This document shows, piece after piece, positions 32,899-44,643 of a stretch of 64,000 nucleotides of DNA; position 1 is the first letter of the stretch; every line of letters starts with the position of its first letter. The position numbers and the translations under genes were made by a program. Below the pieces are notes generated by a model. The model searched no databases. It had not been told where the DNA came from and saw only the letters and a program-made list of their open reading frames with translations. Origin of the DNA: Ooceraea biroi (taxonomy: Eukaryota; Arthropoda; Insecta; Hymenoptera; Formicidae); the NCBI RefSeq assembly GCF_003672135.1, contig NC_039511.1, forward strand, positions 1,824,464 to 1,888,463. Reading direction: 5' to 3'.

Positions 32899-33986
32899 TG
32901 CAAGGCATGATGCCAGTTAAGACGAAATCTCGTGTTTCTGAAAACATGGGGGTCACAGGTGGACTGGTGGACGCTCGCGCCAAGCAAGTCTTGAGGGAAG
33001 CAGTGGACGCGGTTGTTAACAGTTTTGCCAAGCACAGCGAAGGCTACGGCAGAGGTAAAGTGAATTTCTTGTTCTTGTCTCTCTCTCTCTTTAGCTAGCT
33101 GTAAGTGGTTTCAATTTTCTATGACATCGCTTGCTCTCTGTATGCAGTCAATGTCGTGGAAGCGTTGCAAGAATTCTGGCAAATGAAGCAAGCCAGAGGA
33201 ACAGAACTGCGAAACGGCGCGTTGGTCATTTACGAGTCCGTCCCTGGTGCCAATCCGCCTTACGTTTGCTACGTCACGCTTCCCGGAGGGTCCTGCTTCG
33301 GGAGTTTTCAGAATTGCCCCACGAAGGCGGAGGCACGGAGGTCAGCGGCGAAAATTGCCCTGATGAACTCCGTGTTCAACGAGCACCCGTCGAGGAAGAT
33401 CACTGACGACTTCATCGAGAAAGCTGTCGCGGAGGCGAGGGCCAGCTTCGCGAAGCCCTCGGCGACGTCGAACGGAGTCGGTAGCCAGGCACAAGTGAAC
33501 AAAGTACGGCGAATCGTTCGTCGCGTCTCTCGCGAGTGCTTCGACGAGAGAATGCCCCTGCTCACGTGTACGCATTTTCAGGGTAGCGGCGACGAGAAGG
33601 AAGACCCGAACACCGGAATAGGCGCGTTTCGTTTCATGTTGGAGTGCAACCGCGGCAAAACGATGCTCGAGTTCCAAGAGCTGATGACCGTCTTCCAGCT
33701 GCTTCACTGGAACGGCTCCCTGAAGGCCATGAGGGAGCGACAGTGCAGCAGGCAGGAGGTGGTCGCGCACTACAGTCACCGCGCCCTGGACGACGACATG
33801 CGCAGCCAAATGGCGCTGGACTGGGTGGCGAGGGAGCACGAGAGCGGCGGCGGGGTCGTGGCGATGGAACTGGCCCTGGCCGAGCGCGAGCTCGAGACCG
33901 CGCGGTTAGCGGGACGCGAGCTTAGATTTCCAAAAGAGAAGAAGGACATACTGATGCTCGCACACGCGCAGGTGTGCCCGCAGTAA
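32898..33986 (+). CDS. lft: LIX1 family protein (limb expression 1 / lowfat)
   Basis: The fly member, Lowfat, binds the intracellular domains of the Fat and Dachsous cadherins and stabilises them in planar polarity and growth control. Vertebrate LIX1 acts in limb and mesenchyme progenitors. Three exons join in phase (32898-33054, 33148-33503, 33582-33986) for 305 residues. The family core is strongly conserved: NVVEALQEFWQMKQARG, PPYVCYVTLPGGSCFGSF, PTKAEARRSAAKIALMNSVF (a double-stranded-RNA-binding-like fold), DPNTGIGAFRFML, LEFQELMTVFQLLHWNGSLKA and HYSHRALDDD. Intron 2 (33504-33581, 78 bases) is a stop-free multiple of three, so retention would insert 26 residues; family alignment favours removal. 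Confidence 0.95.
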
Positions 33987-35148
33987 ATCCCAACGCGGAC
34001 TTCTCGCCGAGGTTGCGAGCCGACCGCGCAAATATGGAGACTGGTCTTTCGAGGGACGATGCTAGTTGCTAGGGGAATAGTTATTTTTATTGACACGCCC
34101 GGCCGCGACGACCGTCCGTCGCGGACGGTTCTGCTTGATTCTTCTAAGGACTAATTTTAAAAACTATTCCGTCCTTCTTACGAAGCATATCTCTTTATAG
34201 AGCTTTCCTTTATGAAGCATTCCTGGTGATAATAGATCTTAAACTTTTGGGATATCTTGATATGTTACGTATAAAAGTGCTAGGTGTATAACTGCCATTA
34301 TTAGGAGTTAAAAAAGGTACATTATGCGCGCACGACTGGAGCACACTCGCATTTTTTACATATCAAATTTACTTTTGTACGTATGTACTTGTATATATAT
34401 ATATATTTCGCAAGGCTCTCTCTTTGTCTTCCATTATCGGTATATCTTGTACGATTTGATCTTCAATTGTTACGATCGGGGTACGATCGAGTTAGATTAA
34501 AGGAGCGGATGAAATTTTTTAATATGCATTTGAGAAAGGGGCGTACTTGAGAAAGAGTCAAAAATTGGACACATGCACACGTGCGTGCATGTGACGTTCT
34601 CATTAACGTATTCTAAAATTTCAAGACGGTGAAACGCGTGAAACAGGGTAGGTAAAAGGGGCAATGTGATACGTTGATTCTTACGGCTTTATAAAATATA
34701 AACGTGTTAATTCCGCATAATTACGTATCAGGCTATGAAACTTCAACGGAGGCAAACTTTTTCGCGCACGATAATACACTTTAGGGTGAATAGGTCTTAT
34801 GTACTGCAAGCTGGATACTCGCCTATAAGCGACGTCATGCTTTATCTCCGATTCTGAAGACGCAGAAGGCAGAAGGAGAGAAAAGTAGGCGCTCGCGTAT
34901 TATTCCGATACTCACACATTCATATTACTGTTACGCAACTCGGTATATTTTATATGTACGTCGATCGAGAAAGGGTGAATGTACCGCCCTCTCTCCCCCC
35001 AAGCACAGTTGAATAGGATATAGTCTATAATTGTTTTATAAATATTTTATTATTATTAAATATTGATAAATACACATATTTTTTTTAATGCAACTGTCGC
35101 GACGTAACAATGAAATTTCCCTGTACAACCGTCCGGCGCTGAGCGATA
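33987..35148. other. LIX1 3' flank / ClpP 3' flank, no gene
   Basis: This is the interval between two converging genes. AT-rich sequence near 35,040-35,090 includes an AATAAA on the minus strand (35051-35046) about 100 bases past the ClpP stop. No further coding sequence is seen. Confidence 0.55.
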
Positions 35149-36128
35149 TCAAGGCTTGGCTGCTGCGCTGTCGGTTTCCTCGATCGCCGTTTCCGCAGCC
35201 TCCTCTTGCATAGGATGTGCTAAAATTTTGTCTATCAGTCCAAACTCCTTGGCCTGCGTCGGACTCATGAAGTTGTCCCTCTCCATGCCCTTTTCTGCAA
35301 GAAAGAATTTTATTTCACGCAAAAATGTGCGAGGCAGGGAGGAAAACGTCGACGAGAGAAAGGACGCACCTATCTTTTCTAAATCCTGTCCGGTGTGCTT
35401 CACGTACAGCTCATTGATCTGCTTCTTCAGCTTGAGGATCTCCATGGCCTGGATCTGGATATCCGTCGCCTGTCCCTGCACGCCGCCCGACGGCTGATGC
35501 GTCATGATTCTGGCGTTCGGCAAGGAATGGCGCATGCCCTTGGTCCCCGCTGCCAGGAGCAGACTAGCCATGGAACAAGCTTGACCTACGCACCACGTGG
35601 AGACCGGTGGTAAAACGTATTGCATGGTGTCGTAAATTCCGAGTCCCGCCGTCACGCTGCCGCCGGGCGAGTTGATGTACAGGTGGATCGGGTTCTTGCT
35701 GCTCTCCGACTGAAGGAAGAGGAGCTGAGCGATCACCGCGGACGACACGTCGTCCGTGATCTGACGGGAAGACAGATGGATCGTTTTATAACTGTACCCT
35801 TCCGCAGTAATGTTATGTAATTGATAGAAATTGTTGCGTCATACCGGACCCATAAGACAGATGATCCGCTCCTTCAGGAGGCGCGAGTAGATGTCGTACG
35901 CGCGTTCACCGCGTCCACTCTGCTCCACTACGATGGGCACAAAATTTAAGTGTCTACTGGCCATTTTGTGTCCATATGCCTGCCAGAGGAAGAAGATTAC
36001 GTTAATGGAATCACACGTTTTGTATTCTGCGTAACAACTGTTATCATATATTCATGTTTGTTAAAACTGTCCTGTGTAAACAACACACTTACAGTAATCT
36101 GCAGCAAATTGTTCATTCTGCGTAACAT
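35149..36128 (-). CDS. ClpP: Mitochondrial ATP-dependent Clp protease subunit ClpP
   Basis: ClpP is the tetradecameric serine peptidase of the mitochondrial matrix, fed by the ClpX unfoldase. Four exons join in phase: 36128-36093, 35979-35845, 35760-35370 and 35294-35149, giving 235 residues. The N-terminal exon (MLRRMNNLLQIT) plus the next residues form a basic, amphipathic-type targeting peptide. The mature part starts near LNFVPIVVEQSGRGERAYDIYSRL. The catalytic triad is visible: S120 (GQACSMAS), H145 (MTHQPSGG) and D194 (ERDNFMS), with the same spacing as the human enzyme. The YINSPGG oxyanion-hole region (from ~85) is intact. The first exon is short but has good Kozak, donor and phase. 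Confidence 0.96.
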
Positions 36129-37606
36129 TTTCGCAGAGGTATAACGTGACACAACTGTCTACGGAAAGAATATTCTCAAAAGAATGTTCGGCATGTGATG
36201 TCACTCGCGGTTTCTTGCGATCAAGCAATTTACTGCACTGTAAAGAAAAACAATTTTTAAATCCTATATAACCTATAACAACAATTTGAACGTTCATCAC
36301 AGTATTAAATAAATTTGAAAAATTCGTCAAGAGATAATACACGAGTGCGAGAGGAAAGGAGAATCTTTGCTCAATAAATCCGCTTCCTCTTGCATATTAT
36401 CAGATATTTGTCATTAAATTACTTGCTCCGCTTTACCTTTGCCGCACACGTGATAAGACACGAGTAAGTGTTACAGCGACCAGGTTATCACATTACTTGA
36501 CGATAAAACTTTGTTTACTTCACTATGCGATATTTATTAAAAATCAAAAGTTCCTCCAGTTTGCCATTAAATCGTACTATTCGAAAATAAAAAACTCCAA
36601 CATACCATTGAGTCGTACCACTTGAAAATAAAGTTTCGACTGACATATCAGTGTTTGTGCTACTACACTCTCAATCGAAGACAGTGGAAACTTCTAGTGG
36701 AGTTCCAGAGAACTAAGTATATTACTAAAAGTTTCTATCCTAAATATAATGCTAATTTTAGTTCCACAAAATCCCGTTACGAGCCTCCATTGTTTTTGCT
36801 GAAAAACATTTAGGTAAATCGTCTACCTTAGGTGAGCCGATGGCAGGTTCGAAATTTTTATTTCCCAATAGGATGATTTAATGGCATGTAGAAATAATTG
36901 TTTTTATAATGATGCTGTTCAGAGAAATGCGATAAATATAAATAAATACACCGCTTAGCAAATATTATAATTAATGTTAACCATCATTGGTTATCAAAAC
37001 CAATTTTACATATATATATATATATACACATTATATATATTACATATATATATATATAACCAATTTTACATATATATATATATATATATTAATAATATTA
37101 ATATATTTTTGACCTATCTCTTTATATTTTATATTTGATCTATCAACGGAAAATAGGATGAAATTTGTTTATTCAAAGATGAAAACCTTACCTTGCAAAT
37201 TCGTCTCTTACGTTCGTTTGCAAAAAAAAAGGAAACATTCTTTTCAACGGGTCACATTGCGAAGCAATATCCGAGATCAATACAGTGTCACATGAAAGAT
37301 TGAAGAAGTCAGAGCTATTTTCGATATGTAATAAGAGTTAAGATGTGTAATGATACGATTTCGATATGAATATGTAACAATAAAATCTGTTTCGTACGAG
37401 TCGATATAAAATAAACTTTAGTGCAAATATGAATAATAATTATGGTTGAATATTCGTGTTAGCGAGATTAAATTCGAGAAAAAGTATATACCTATATTTT
37501 AACAAAAAATAGTATTATATATTATATAATTTAAATTTTTAATACGCTAGTTTCGATTTGATTAATGCAAATTTTAGTGTATCTGATGATCTAAAAAATA
37601 AGAAAA
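36129..37606. other. Intergenic between ClpP and the ankyrin-SAM gene
   Basis: This head-to-head interval is AT-rich, with an AT/ACATAT microsatellite pair at about 37,000-37,100 in which ccaattttacatatat occurs twice. Both promoters should lie here. No coding sequence is supported. Confidence 0.5.
37000..37105. repeat. AT-rich microsatellite, duplicated
   Basis: Two copies of ccaattttacatatat followed by (AT)n, separated by about 60 bases of acacattatatat sequence. Confidence 0.8.
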
Positions 37607-39744
37607 ATGTTAAGACTACAATCGCACGACGATATGAAGAAAGCTGTGGAAACGCAGGTGATCGAAGCGATGCACAAGCAAGGTAACAATAACATAATGT
37701 ATTAATTAATATACATACATAATAATTGTATAATAAAAAAATTTTGTAAAGGCTACAGCTTGAATACTGTCAGTAATTACGATGAGAACTTGCTGCACAC
37801 AAGCGCGGCGAACGGCTGCTCCGAAATCGTGAAAGAAATTTTGAACCAGAAGAAAAACTGCCGTATCGTAGACAGAAAAAACAAATTTGGCTGGACTCCG
37901 CTGATGCAGGCAATTCGTAACGGAAACGTTGACACTGTGAAATTGTTATCAGAGAAAAACGCTAGTGTTGGCGAGTTAACCTACCTTGGTAAATAAAACA
38001 AAAACTCTGATAAATAATTTTAGGAATTACAAGAAAACCGATATCATCTTATGCCATTAAATTAAATAATAATTGTAAAGAAATAATTGAATAATAATAA
38101 TTCGCTTAAATTCGTGTAAATGATGTTAAAGCGAGGGTGGCAAAATATATAGTTTGTCGATTATTCTACAGGCATGTCGGTCCTCGGATTAGCTGCTGCG
38201 AGTGGCAAGGAGATGTTCGAAACGGTTTTTAATGCCTGTCCGGACTCGTTGATGAACGCAGCTGATGATGATATCAGTCCATTATGTGTTGCGGCCATGA
38301 AGAATGACAAACAGTTGTTCTTTAGATTGTTAGAATTGGGCGTACCGCTTTCGACTGCCAGTAAGACGACTTTCCTTTACATCATGCAAAATTTTTGTCT
38401 TACAATTTGTTTGTCGTTAAACTTGTGTTCTTATTTTTCTCTATTTAATTATTTATTTATTTTATATGCAGTATAATTTGTTAATTTTTAAATAGTATGG
38501 CTAAACGAATTATTTTTCTATTGCGAGCAGACGAGTACACTCACATCATGATGAGAAACTCGACGGTACCGGAAATAGCCGCTCTGGCGAAGACAGACTT
38601 GGCCAGTGATGATTATTGGAACGACACGTCGGATAACATCCAGGTATTGAGCGAGAACGACGGCGATACCACGCAAATGTGTTCCTCGATTTTAAAAAAT
38701 GACGAAAACAGAAAACGTGGACCCGCCAGGCTACATCTGTTACCTGCGATTACGGAATCCGGCAAGCAGGATTTAATCTCGCCGAATTTGACGTACGATT
38801 ACAAGGACGTGTTCGCGTCATTGGCAAATGCGCGTTTTACGGAAATCGATTTTGTGGATAAGCAAAAGCTATTTTTGAAAGATAAAAGCACTAATAAAAA
38901 GCGGATGGAAAGTGACTTGGAGAAACATGATGCGATGAGCGAGTACCAGTTCAAATCTCCGGTTGTGCTTCAAAGGTCAGTTGTCGCGGTGATAAACTTG
39001 ACGTCAAATAAGAAGTAATTATTGAATTAGAGCTAAAGCTTGCTCCCGATAAAACTAACAATCTTGAAGACGGTTTCCATAAATATTAGAAATATTCTTT
39101 CAATATTTAAACATTTAAAAATGACATTTGCAAATCTGTGTCCTGCAGATTGCAGCAGGTACGACCTAGGGATCTCGACATAAAGAATCTCTTGGACGAT
39201 CCTAATGTCACCCTTGGATTTACGCCCGAGTTTAGTCCCCCCAAATCACCCCACGTGCCACCGGATATTAACGACGAGAATGTGTTTGGCGAAAATACTC
39301 CGACACCGCCACGCTGCAAAACACCGCCGAAGGGAATGCTCCTGAACTGCCAACAGTCGAAGATGGTCGTGATACTGAGGCGCTTTGGACTGAGCCAACA
39401 CATTCCGATTTTTCTTGAACAAGAAGTGAGTATTATCTGTATGGAAAATGTATGCACGTGTGTATCAAAATTGTTAGAAAGCGAGAAAGTACTGATGTTG
39501 CGCCTTTCACAGTTTTTACAGTTGGTAGAAATAGATTAATTATTGCTTCAGTGAATTTTCAGTTGATTATCCCGATTTCTGAATTCCACGCGATTCGTCT
39601 TCTGTTCTTTTGCTCTAGGTGGATATTGATCTGTTTTTAACACTGACGGATAGCGATTTGATAGAGATTGGTATCGAGCACGAAAAAGACAGGCGCGTTT
39701 TGTTGGAGACAATAGAGGAATGTAAAAGATGTAAAACATATTAG
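37607..39744 (+). CDS. Ankyrin-repeat and SAM-domain protein (ANKS3/ASZ1-like)
   Basis: Six exons join in phase (37607-37682, 37752-37988, 38172-38360, 38531-38975, 39149-39425, 39619-39744) for 449 residues. The N-terminal half has ankyrin-type helices: NLLHTSAANGCSEIVKEIL, GWTPLMQAIRNGNVDTVKLL, SVLGLAAASGKEMFETVF and SPLCVAAMKNDKQLFFRLL. A linker of about 180 residues is polar, with a Pro-rich SPPKSPHVPPD stretch. The C-terminus is a SAM domain: VVILRRFGLSQHIPIFLEQEV and FLTLTDSDLIEIGI. The architecture resembles ANKS3 (a ciliary protein) and ASZ1/GASZ (a piRNA-pathway protein on germline mitochondria). I cannot decide between them, and no transmembrane tail is evident. AATAAA occurs at 39853. 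Confidence 0.85.
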
Positions 39745-40182
39745 TATTTTATAATGTTTATTTTTAATAATGTTTGATAATGTTTTATAAATTAATATGT
39801 ATACAGATTTTTATTGATTATAAGAGAGAAATCTAAAACATCGAGTTCCTACAATAAATAAATATTTAATTTATAATTTGATTATGTAAAAGTCTCTTCT
39901 TCAATTAAATTATATTCTGTTAAAAATGTCGCAACTGTTTTATGAAAGAAATAAATAAAAATGATTATTACTGCAATATTAATCTGCAGGAAAATAAGTA
40001 ATTTCAAAAATTCCGTAACAGCTTTTCCTTTAAAGTCAAGTTATCGGGTTTCTCTTCCTTGTCCGCCAGCTCCTTTAAATAATATTTTTAATCTCAACAA
40101 TCATTTTGTTATTACATGTGAAATTTATATGTGTTACGCTGTATGTGTATACGACGTGTATACATGTGTGTGTGTGTATTGT
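39745..40182. other. Short convergent 3' flank
   Basis: AT-rich 3' flanks of the ankyrin-SAM gene (+) and the C18orf63 homologue (-). A TG-rich microsatellite (about 40,140-40,180) abuts the latter's stop codon. Confidence 0.6.
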
Positions 40183-42327
40183 TTATACCTGATCTGGTTT
40201 GAGATATACTTCAGTTTCTTGCTCCTCTTGCGTGAAGTAGGATGATTTTCTCTCATTTTCCTCTACGACTGGTACAGTGCTATCTGCTCTGTATAAAATG
40301 CTCGAAATATTGCTGGGAGTTTTCGGAGACTTAAATTCGTTCGCGGAGCACATCGGACTGATCCCGAAATCGTAATCGTCGACTTCGATCCCGCACGTCA
40401 GGGATTGACTAGCCCTCGGCAGCGGCATTCGCGACCGTTTTGCGGGGATCTCGCACGTATCGGGCGTTCGGAACCGAGCCGTACTCTTAATTCTTTCCGA
40501 TTCTGTGCCGTATCCTGTGTCGCAAGTGGCGAATCTGTTAAATCGCGATGGAATTGGTGTTACAGCAGGTAGCTGATACGTGCTCTGCAAAACAAATTAC
40601 ACATCGAAGTTGCAATAAGTAAACAATTTCATCTAATGTTTGAACAAATGCTGCAATTTATTAAAATATAATTGCGATGAAGATTTGATTTCCTCACTTC
40701 TGGACATATGTCCAGTTGCTGGCCGCACAGTTGGGTCACCCTTTCCCTCAGCTCTTCCGTAAATTTATAGATTCTGGATACCGGATCCATCGGAGGCGGA
40801 AGAACTTCCAGAGGTCCCGAGGCCAGACACGTTTCCGGATATAGGAAAACGCAGGATTTGAAGTAGAAAAACTCAATGTCGTAAAACAAGGATCCTTCCT
40901 CGTAGTCTGGCAGCACATAGCCGTGCTAAAAACAAAGATAATTGATAAATATGATACAATTTTGTTAAAGCATGGCACGATTTTATCTCTTTGTGATTGT
41001 TGATCCTTTGATAGAATAGATTCAGACCATGTTTCTCCAATATGCGCGCAACTTTTCGTAATCGTCGAACACGTGTTGGCTTTTAATTATTTTCGACACG
41101 CGCAATACATTCGCCATTTTCATGCTGCAAATAATTGTTGGTTAAATTATTACATGCAACAATCGCATTTCAACTAATCGACATAGAATTCTGATAATTT
41201 ATAATAACGATATTATATTAATAGTTTTCACAGTCCCAACAGTTCTACCTTGGTAGCACACGTACTGGCGGCTGTAAATCGTCTTGCAAGGTGCGCGTCA
41301 TGTTCAACCTTAAGAATGGTATCTTCAGATTTACAGCGCTTATGTGAAGTACGGCGTTGCTATCTAGAATATTTCACATCGCTGTAAAAGCTAATACAAG
41401 ATACCATAAAAAAGTAGTCACTGTATTATAAAAGTTATAAAAATTTTAATATTATAAAAATCATTTTGTAACGCAGGTTTTGCAAATCTTATTCAGTCGT
41501 TAACTGAAAATCCCGAATTCTACCATAGATCTCTTTAATTTTCAGCATGATCGCATTGACGCTCCCCGTCGAGCCGAGGAAGCCTTGCCCCTCGACAAGA
41601 TACAGCCCGACTTTGTTCCATTGCGGTGCCAGCCTGTATTCCACCGTGTAGAGGAGGCACGACCTGTAAATGTAAATCGGTACGGGGTCCAACAGGTCCA
41701 TCTGTACGGTTCGCACGTGCGGGATGGACAAGATGTTGGAGCACGAATGTTAATTAATAATTCCTTCCGCAGGATTAACTTTTTTTCTCTAAAGCGACGC
41801 TGCAAATTGCTGCAACCACATTGCTGCATTCCGCCCACGTACCATCTGTATGTTCAGCGCGCCGCAATGATTCTGGAAAGCGCAGCACTCGGAGAGCTCT
41901 TTCCCGACGATAACGTACATGAAGCCGCCAGCCTCGCGTATCTTCCGGTTAACTACCGGCGCGGCTATTGCCTGCGGGGTTTTCTCGAGAAATTGTCTGG
42001 AAAGCGTGATACGCGCGTCACGCCACAAAGAAATAATATTTAAGATAATGGCGGTGTTCTCTCGTTACGTAAAAATAGTACTGCTTCGTAAAGTCGATGT
42101 TTGGTCTATTTTGCGTGCGCAAAACGCCAACGGAATCTAAATGCGCCGCAATAATGGCGGCTGCAATATCTTGGCGATCGATATACTTACCGGCACTTGA
42201 GCTTGTTCTTGCAGAACTTGGAAGAGGCCATCGGGTCGTTCTCGCAATTAACGATCTTGTAAATCGCGCAGCGGACGCTGTCCTTCCGCGGTACGGTGAC
42301 GGTGAACGTTTTCACGACGGAAACCAT
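40183..42327 (-). CDS. C18orf63 homologue (DUF4708 family)
   Basis: Seven exons join in phase: 42327-42191, 41996-41843, 41701-41524, 41363-41249, 41124-41028, 40925-40698 and 40584-40183, for 436 residues. The family is of unknown function. Diagnostic blocks shared with the vertebrate protein are the N-terminal VTVPRKDSVRCAIYKI; a central block with YRLAPQWNKVGLYLVEGQGFL; FDDYEKLRAYWRNMHGYVLP; and YFKSCVFLYPETCL followed by a Cys-containing ICPEV. The last exon encodes a Ser/Pro-rich, poorly conserved tail of 134 residues, which may be disordered. There is no signal peptide or membrane segment. The start lies 525 bases from the WARS2 start on the other strand, so the two probably share a promoter region. 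Confidence 0.9.
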
Positions 42328-42852
42328 GGTCGCAACGCAGAAGTTTTGCGCTCGGCGGAGACTCGAGTGCGAAGAATGAGGAAGTGAGGTGATTTACGCA
42401 CTTTCGCACTCCCCTGAAGTTATGAGATAATGGAACAGATCTTTGAATTTTCAAGTCTGAAATTTGAAACGCGTGATTAGGGACTTTCTCCAACTTGGCA
42501 AGTCGGAAGATGTATATTATCGTATAATGAATAATGGATTTTATGTTCTTGTGACTCGTGTGATCTATCTTGCCTCGACTTTATCATTCTGCATGATTTC
42601 ATGAGGAAAAAGGAATTTATTGTTTTTGTATTATTGAAAAATGATCAGTCTGAACATGTCGCTCTTTTGGCAGAACCACGCTTGGATTTCGAATTCGAAG
42701 GACCGCCCGTGATTGGCTGAGACTTCCGAGTGCTCGGTGCGAACGTATCAGCTGTGCGTAGTGCACGTGTTCGCGCGCGTCAGCAAGCTGAGCGTCAATA
42801 ATTCACTCGTCAGTATTTCACGCTGATTTGAAATTTGACATTTATTCGAAGC
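42328..42852. promoter_or_regulatory. Shared head-to-head promoter interval
   Basis: 525 bases separate the start codons of the C18orf63 homologue (-) and WARS2 (+). No TATA box is obvious. A bidirectional promoter is inferred from spacing only. Confidence 0.5.
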
Positions 42853-44551
42853 ATGTTAGGAGTATTGAGAAGTATTTGTTCAGGAAGAACTCGAACAGTC
42901 TGGTTCAGAAGGGTCAGAGAATATAGCGAACAGGTTCGGTCATTTCATCTTAACCTCACTTTGAGTCTGGAGCGAGCTTGTTTTAAGCTAATTAATCTCT
43001 CGGATTTTATTAATTACGTAAATGTATCTGGAAAATTGGTTATCTTCAGAAAATGTTATCTATTGTATTGTTATATTAATTATTCAGAGGACACTCAATT
43101 ATATTATTATTTGTATAGTTTATTTCTATTTGTTTATCATATTACTCTACAGGCGACGCAGACTAAATATCCAAAGAGGATATTCTCCGGGATTCAGCCT
43201 ACGGGACGCGTACACTTAGGAAATTACTTCGGTGCCATCGAGAGATGGGTCGAGCTGCAGGATTCTGGCGAAGAGGTTCTCTGCAGCATAGTAGATCTGC
43301 ACTCGATTACTCTGCCGCAGGTAAGAGCACAATGTATTAGACCTAGATCTTTATTGCTTCGGCGTTTGCATTGTATTGACAACATTCTGAATCGTAGGAT
43401 CCGAAGATATTGAGAGAGAATACTCTGCTGATGACCGCGACGCTGGTGGCTTGCGGAGTAAACTACAAGAGAAGCATCCTGTTTCAACAGTCGAAGGTGC
43501 CGATGCACACTGAACTGTGTTGGGTGTTGGGTAGCATCACGACCATGGCCAGGCTGGCGCATCTGCCGCAGTTCAAGGAGAAGAGCGAGTCCCTGAAGAA
43601 TGTACCCTTAGGCTTGTACATCTACCCGGTTCTGCAGGCGGCTGACATATTGTTGTACAAGTGAGTGCCTCGATACTGAACGTATATCTGAATTTTCTGG
43701 CGCGATAAATTATCTACGAAGATCTCCTTCGCAGAGCGACCAATGTCCCAGTCGGACAGGATCAAGCCCAGCACATACAATTGGCGCAGGATCTGGCGCA
43801 CGTATTTAACAGCAAATTCGGGCACACCTTCCCGATACCACGTACCCTCGTCAGTGGTAACGTTTCGAGATAGCAGTTTCTGAAATTCGATTATTGATGT
43901 AACGTCAATATGCCATGTTAATGAATCTTTGCACTCGTAAGACGGTCCACGCCAGAGGATCAAGTCTCTACGCGATCCCACGAGGAAGATGTCCAAGTCG
44001 CACACGGATCCCAAGTCCAGAGTGGACATCCTCGACGAGCCGGACGTGCTGTTGGACAAAGTGAAGAAGGCCGTGACCGACTTCACCTCGGAGATAACTT
44101 ACGAACCGGAGAAGCGACCGGGAGTGGCGAACTTGATTGACATACACTCTCTGTTCACCGGGAAGACACCGGAGGAGATCTGTAAGGAAGCCGCGGGTTT
44201 GAATACCGGACAGTAAGTACAGCAGACGATTTCCACGAGGATTCATGAAATTATATTTATAAATTAATTAATTGCTAAATTCATAAATAAATTCAAAGAT
44301 AATTTTCTCGATTCGAACGTAGGTATAAATTGCTACTGGCGGACGTAATGATCGAAAAATTGTCCCCGATTCGCGAGGACATATTGAGGTTGCTCAAAGA
44401 GCCCGGCTACTTGGACGAGGTCCTGAAGGGAGGCACGGAAAGAGCCACGGAACTCGCGGCGGATTGCTGGGCGGAAGTTACGGACAAGGTGTTCGGCAGC
44501 GACACGATACGGAGCGCGAGGAGAATGATGAACACCGCGAATGTCACGTAA
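42853..44551 (+). CDS. WARS2: Mitochondrial tryptophan--tRNA ligase
   Basis: This enzyme charges mitochondrial tRNA-Trp with tryptophan. Six exons join in phase (42853-42933, 43153-43320, 43398-43660, 43735-43856, 43942-44212, 44323-44551), giving 377 residues. The first exon (27 residues, Arg-rich, no acidic residues until its end) is a good mitochondrial presequence. Class I signatures are present: GIQPTGRVHLGNY (HxGN version of HIGH, H48-N51) and KMSKS (227-231). FQQSKVPMHTELCW, VLQAADILLY and VPVGQDQAQHIQLAQD form the bacterial-type TrpRS active site. The exon 4/5 junction (43856|43942) has competing acceptors; I chose the one preserving frame into RIKSLRDPTRKMSKS. The gene converges with RTN4IP1, the stop codons 92 bases apart. 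Confidence 0.95.
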
Positions 44552-44643
44552 AATACGACTGTATTAAGATATGTAACGATTTTTGTAAAATATATATATA
44601 TATTAATTTATATAACATTCATCTTTAACTCGAAGACAGACTG

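Noticed and set aside
38361..38530. Open frame continuing past exon 3 of the ankyrin-SAM gene
   Set aside because: A good donor at 38361 and acceptor ending 38530 restore frame. The readthrough is hydrophobic intron sequence.
44597..44620. Possible overlap of the WARS2 and RTN4IP1 coding regions
   Set aside because: Stop codons are 92 bases apart. Only the 3' UTRs may overlap.
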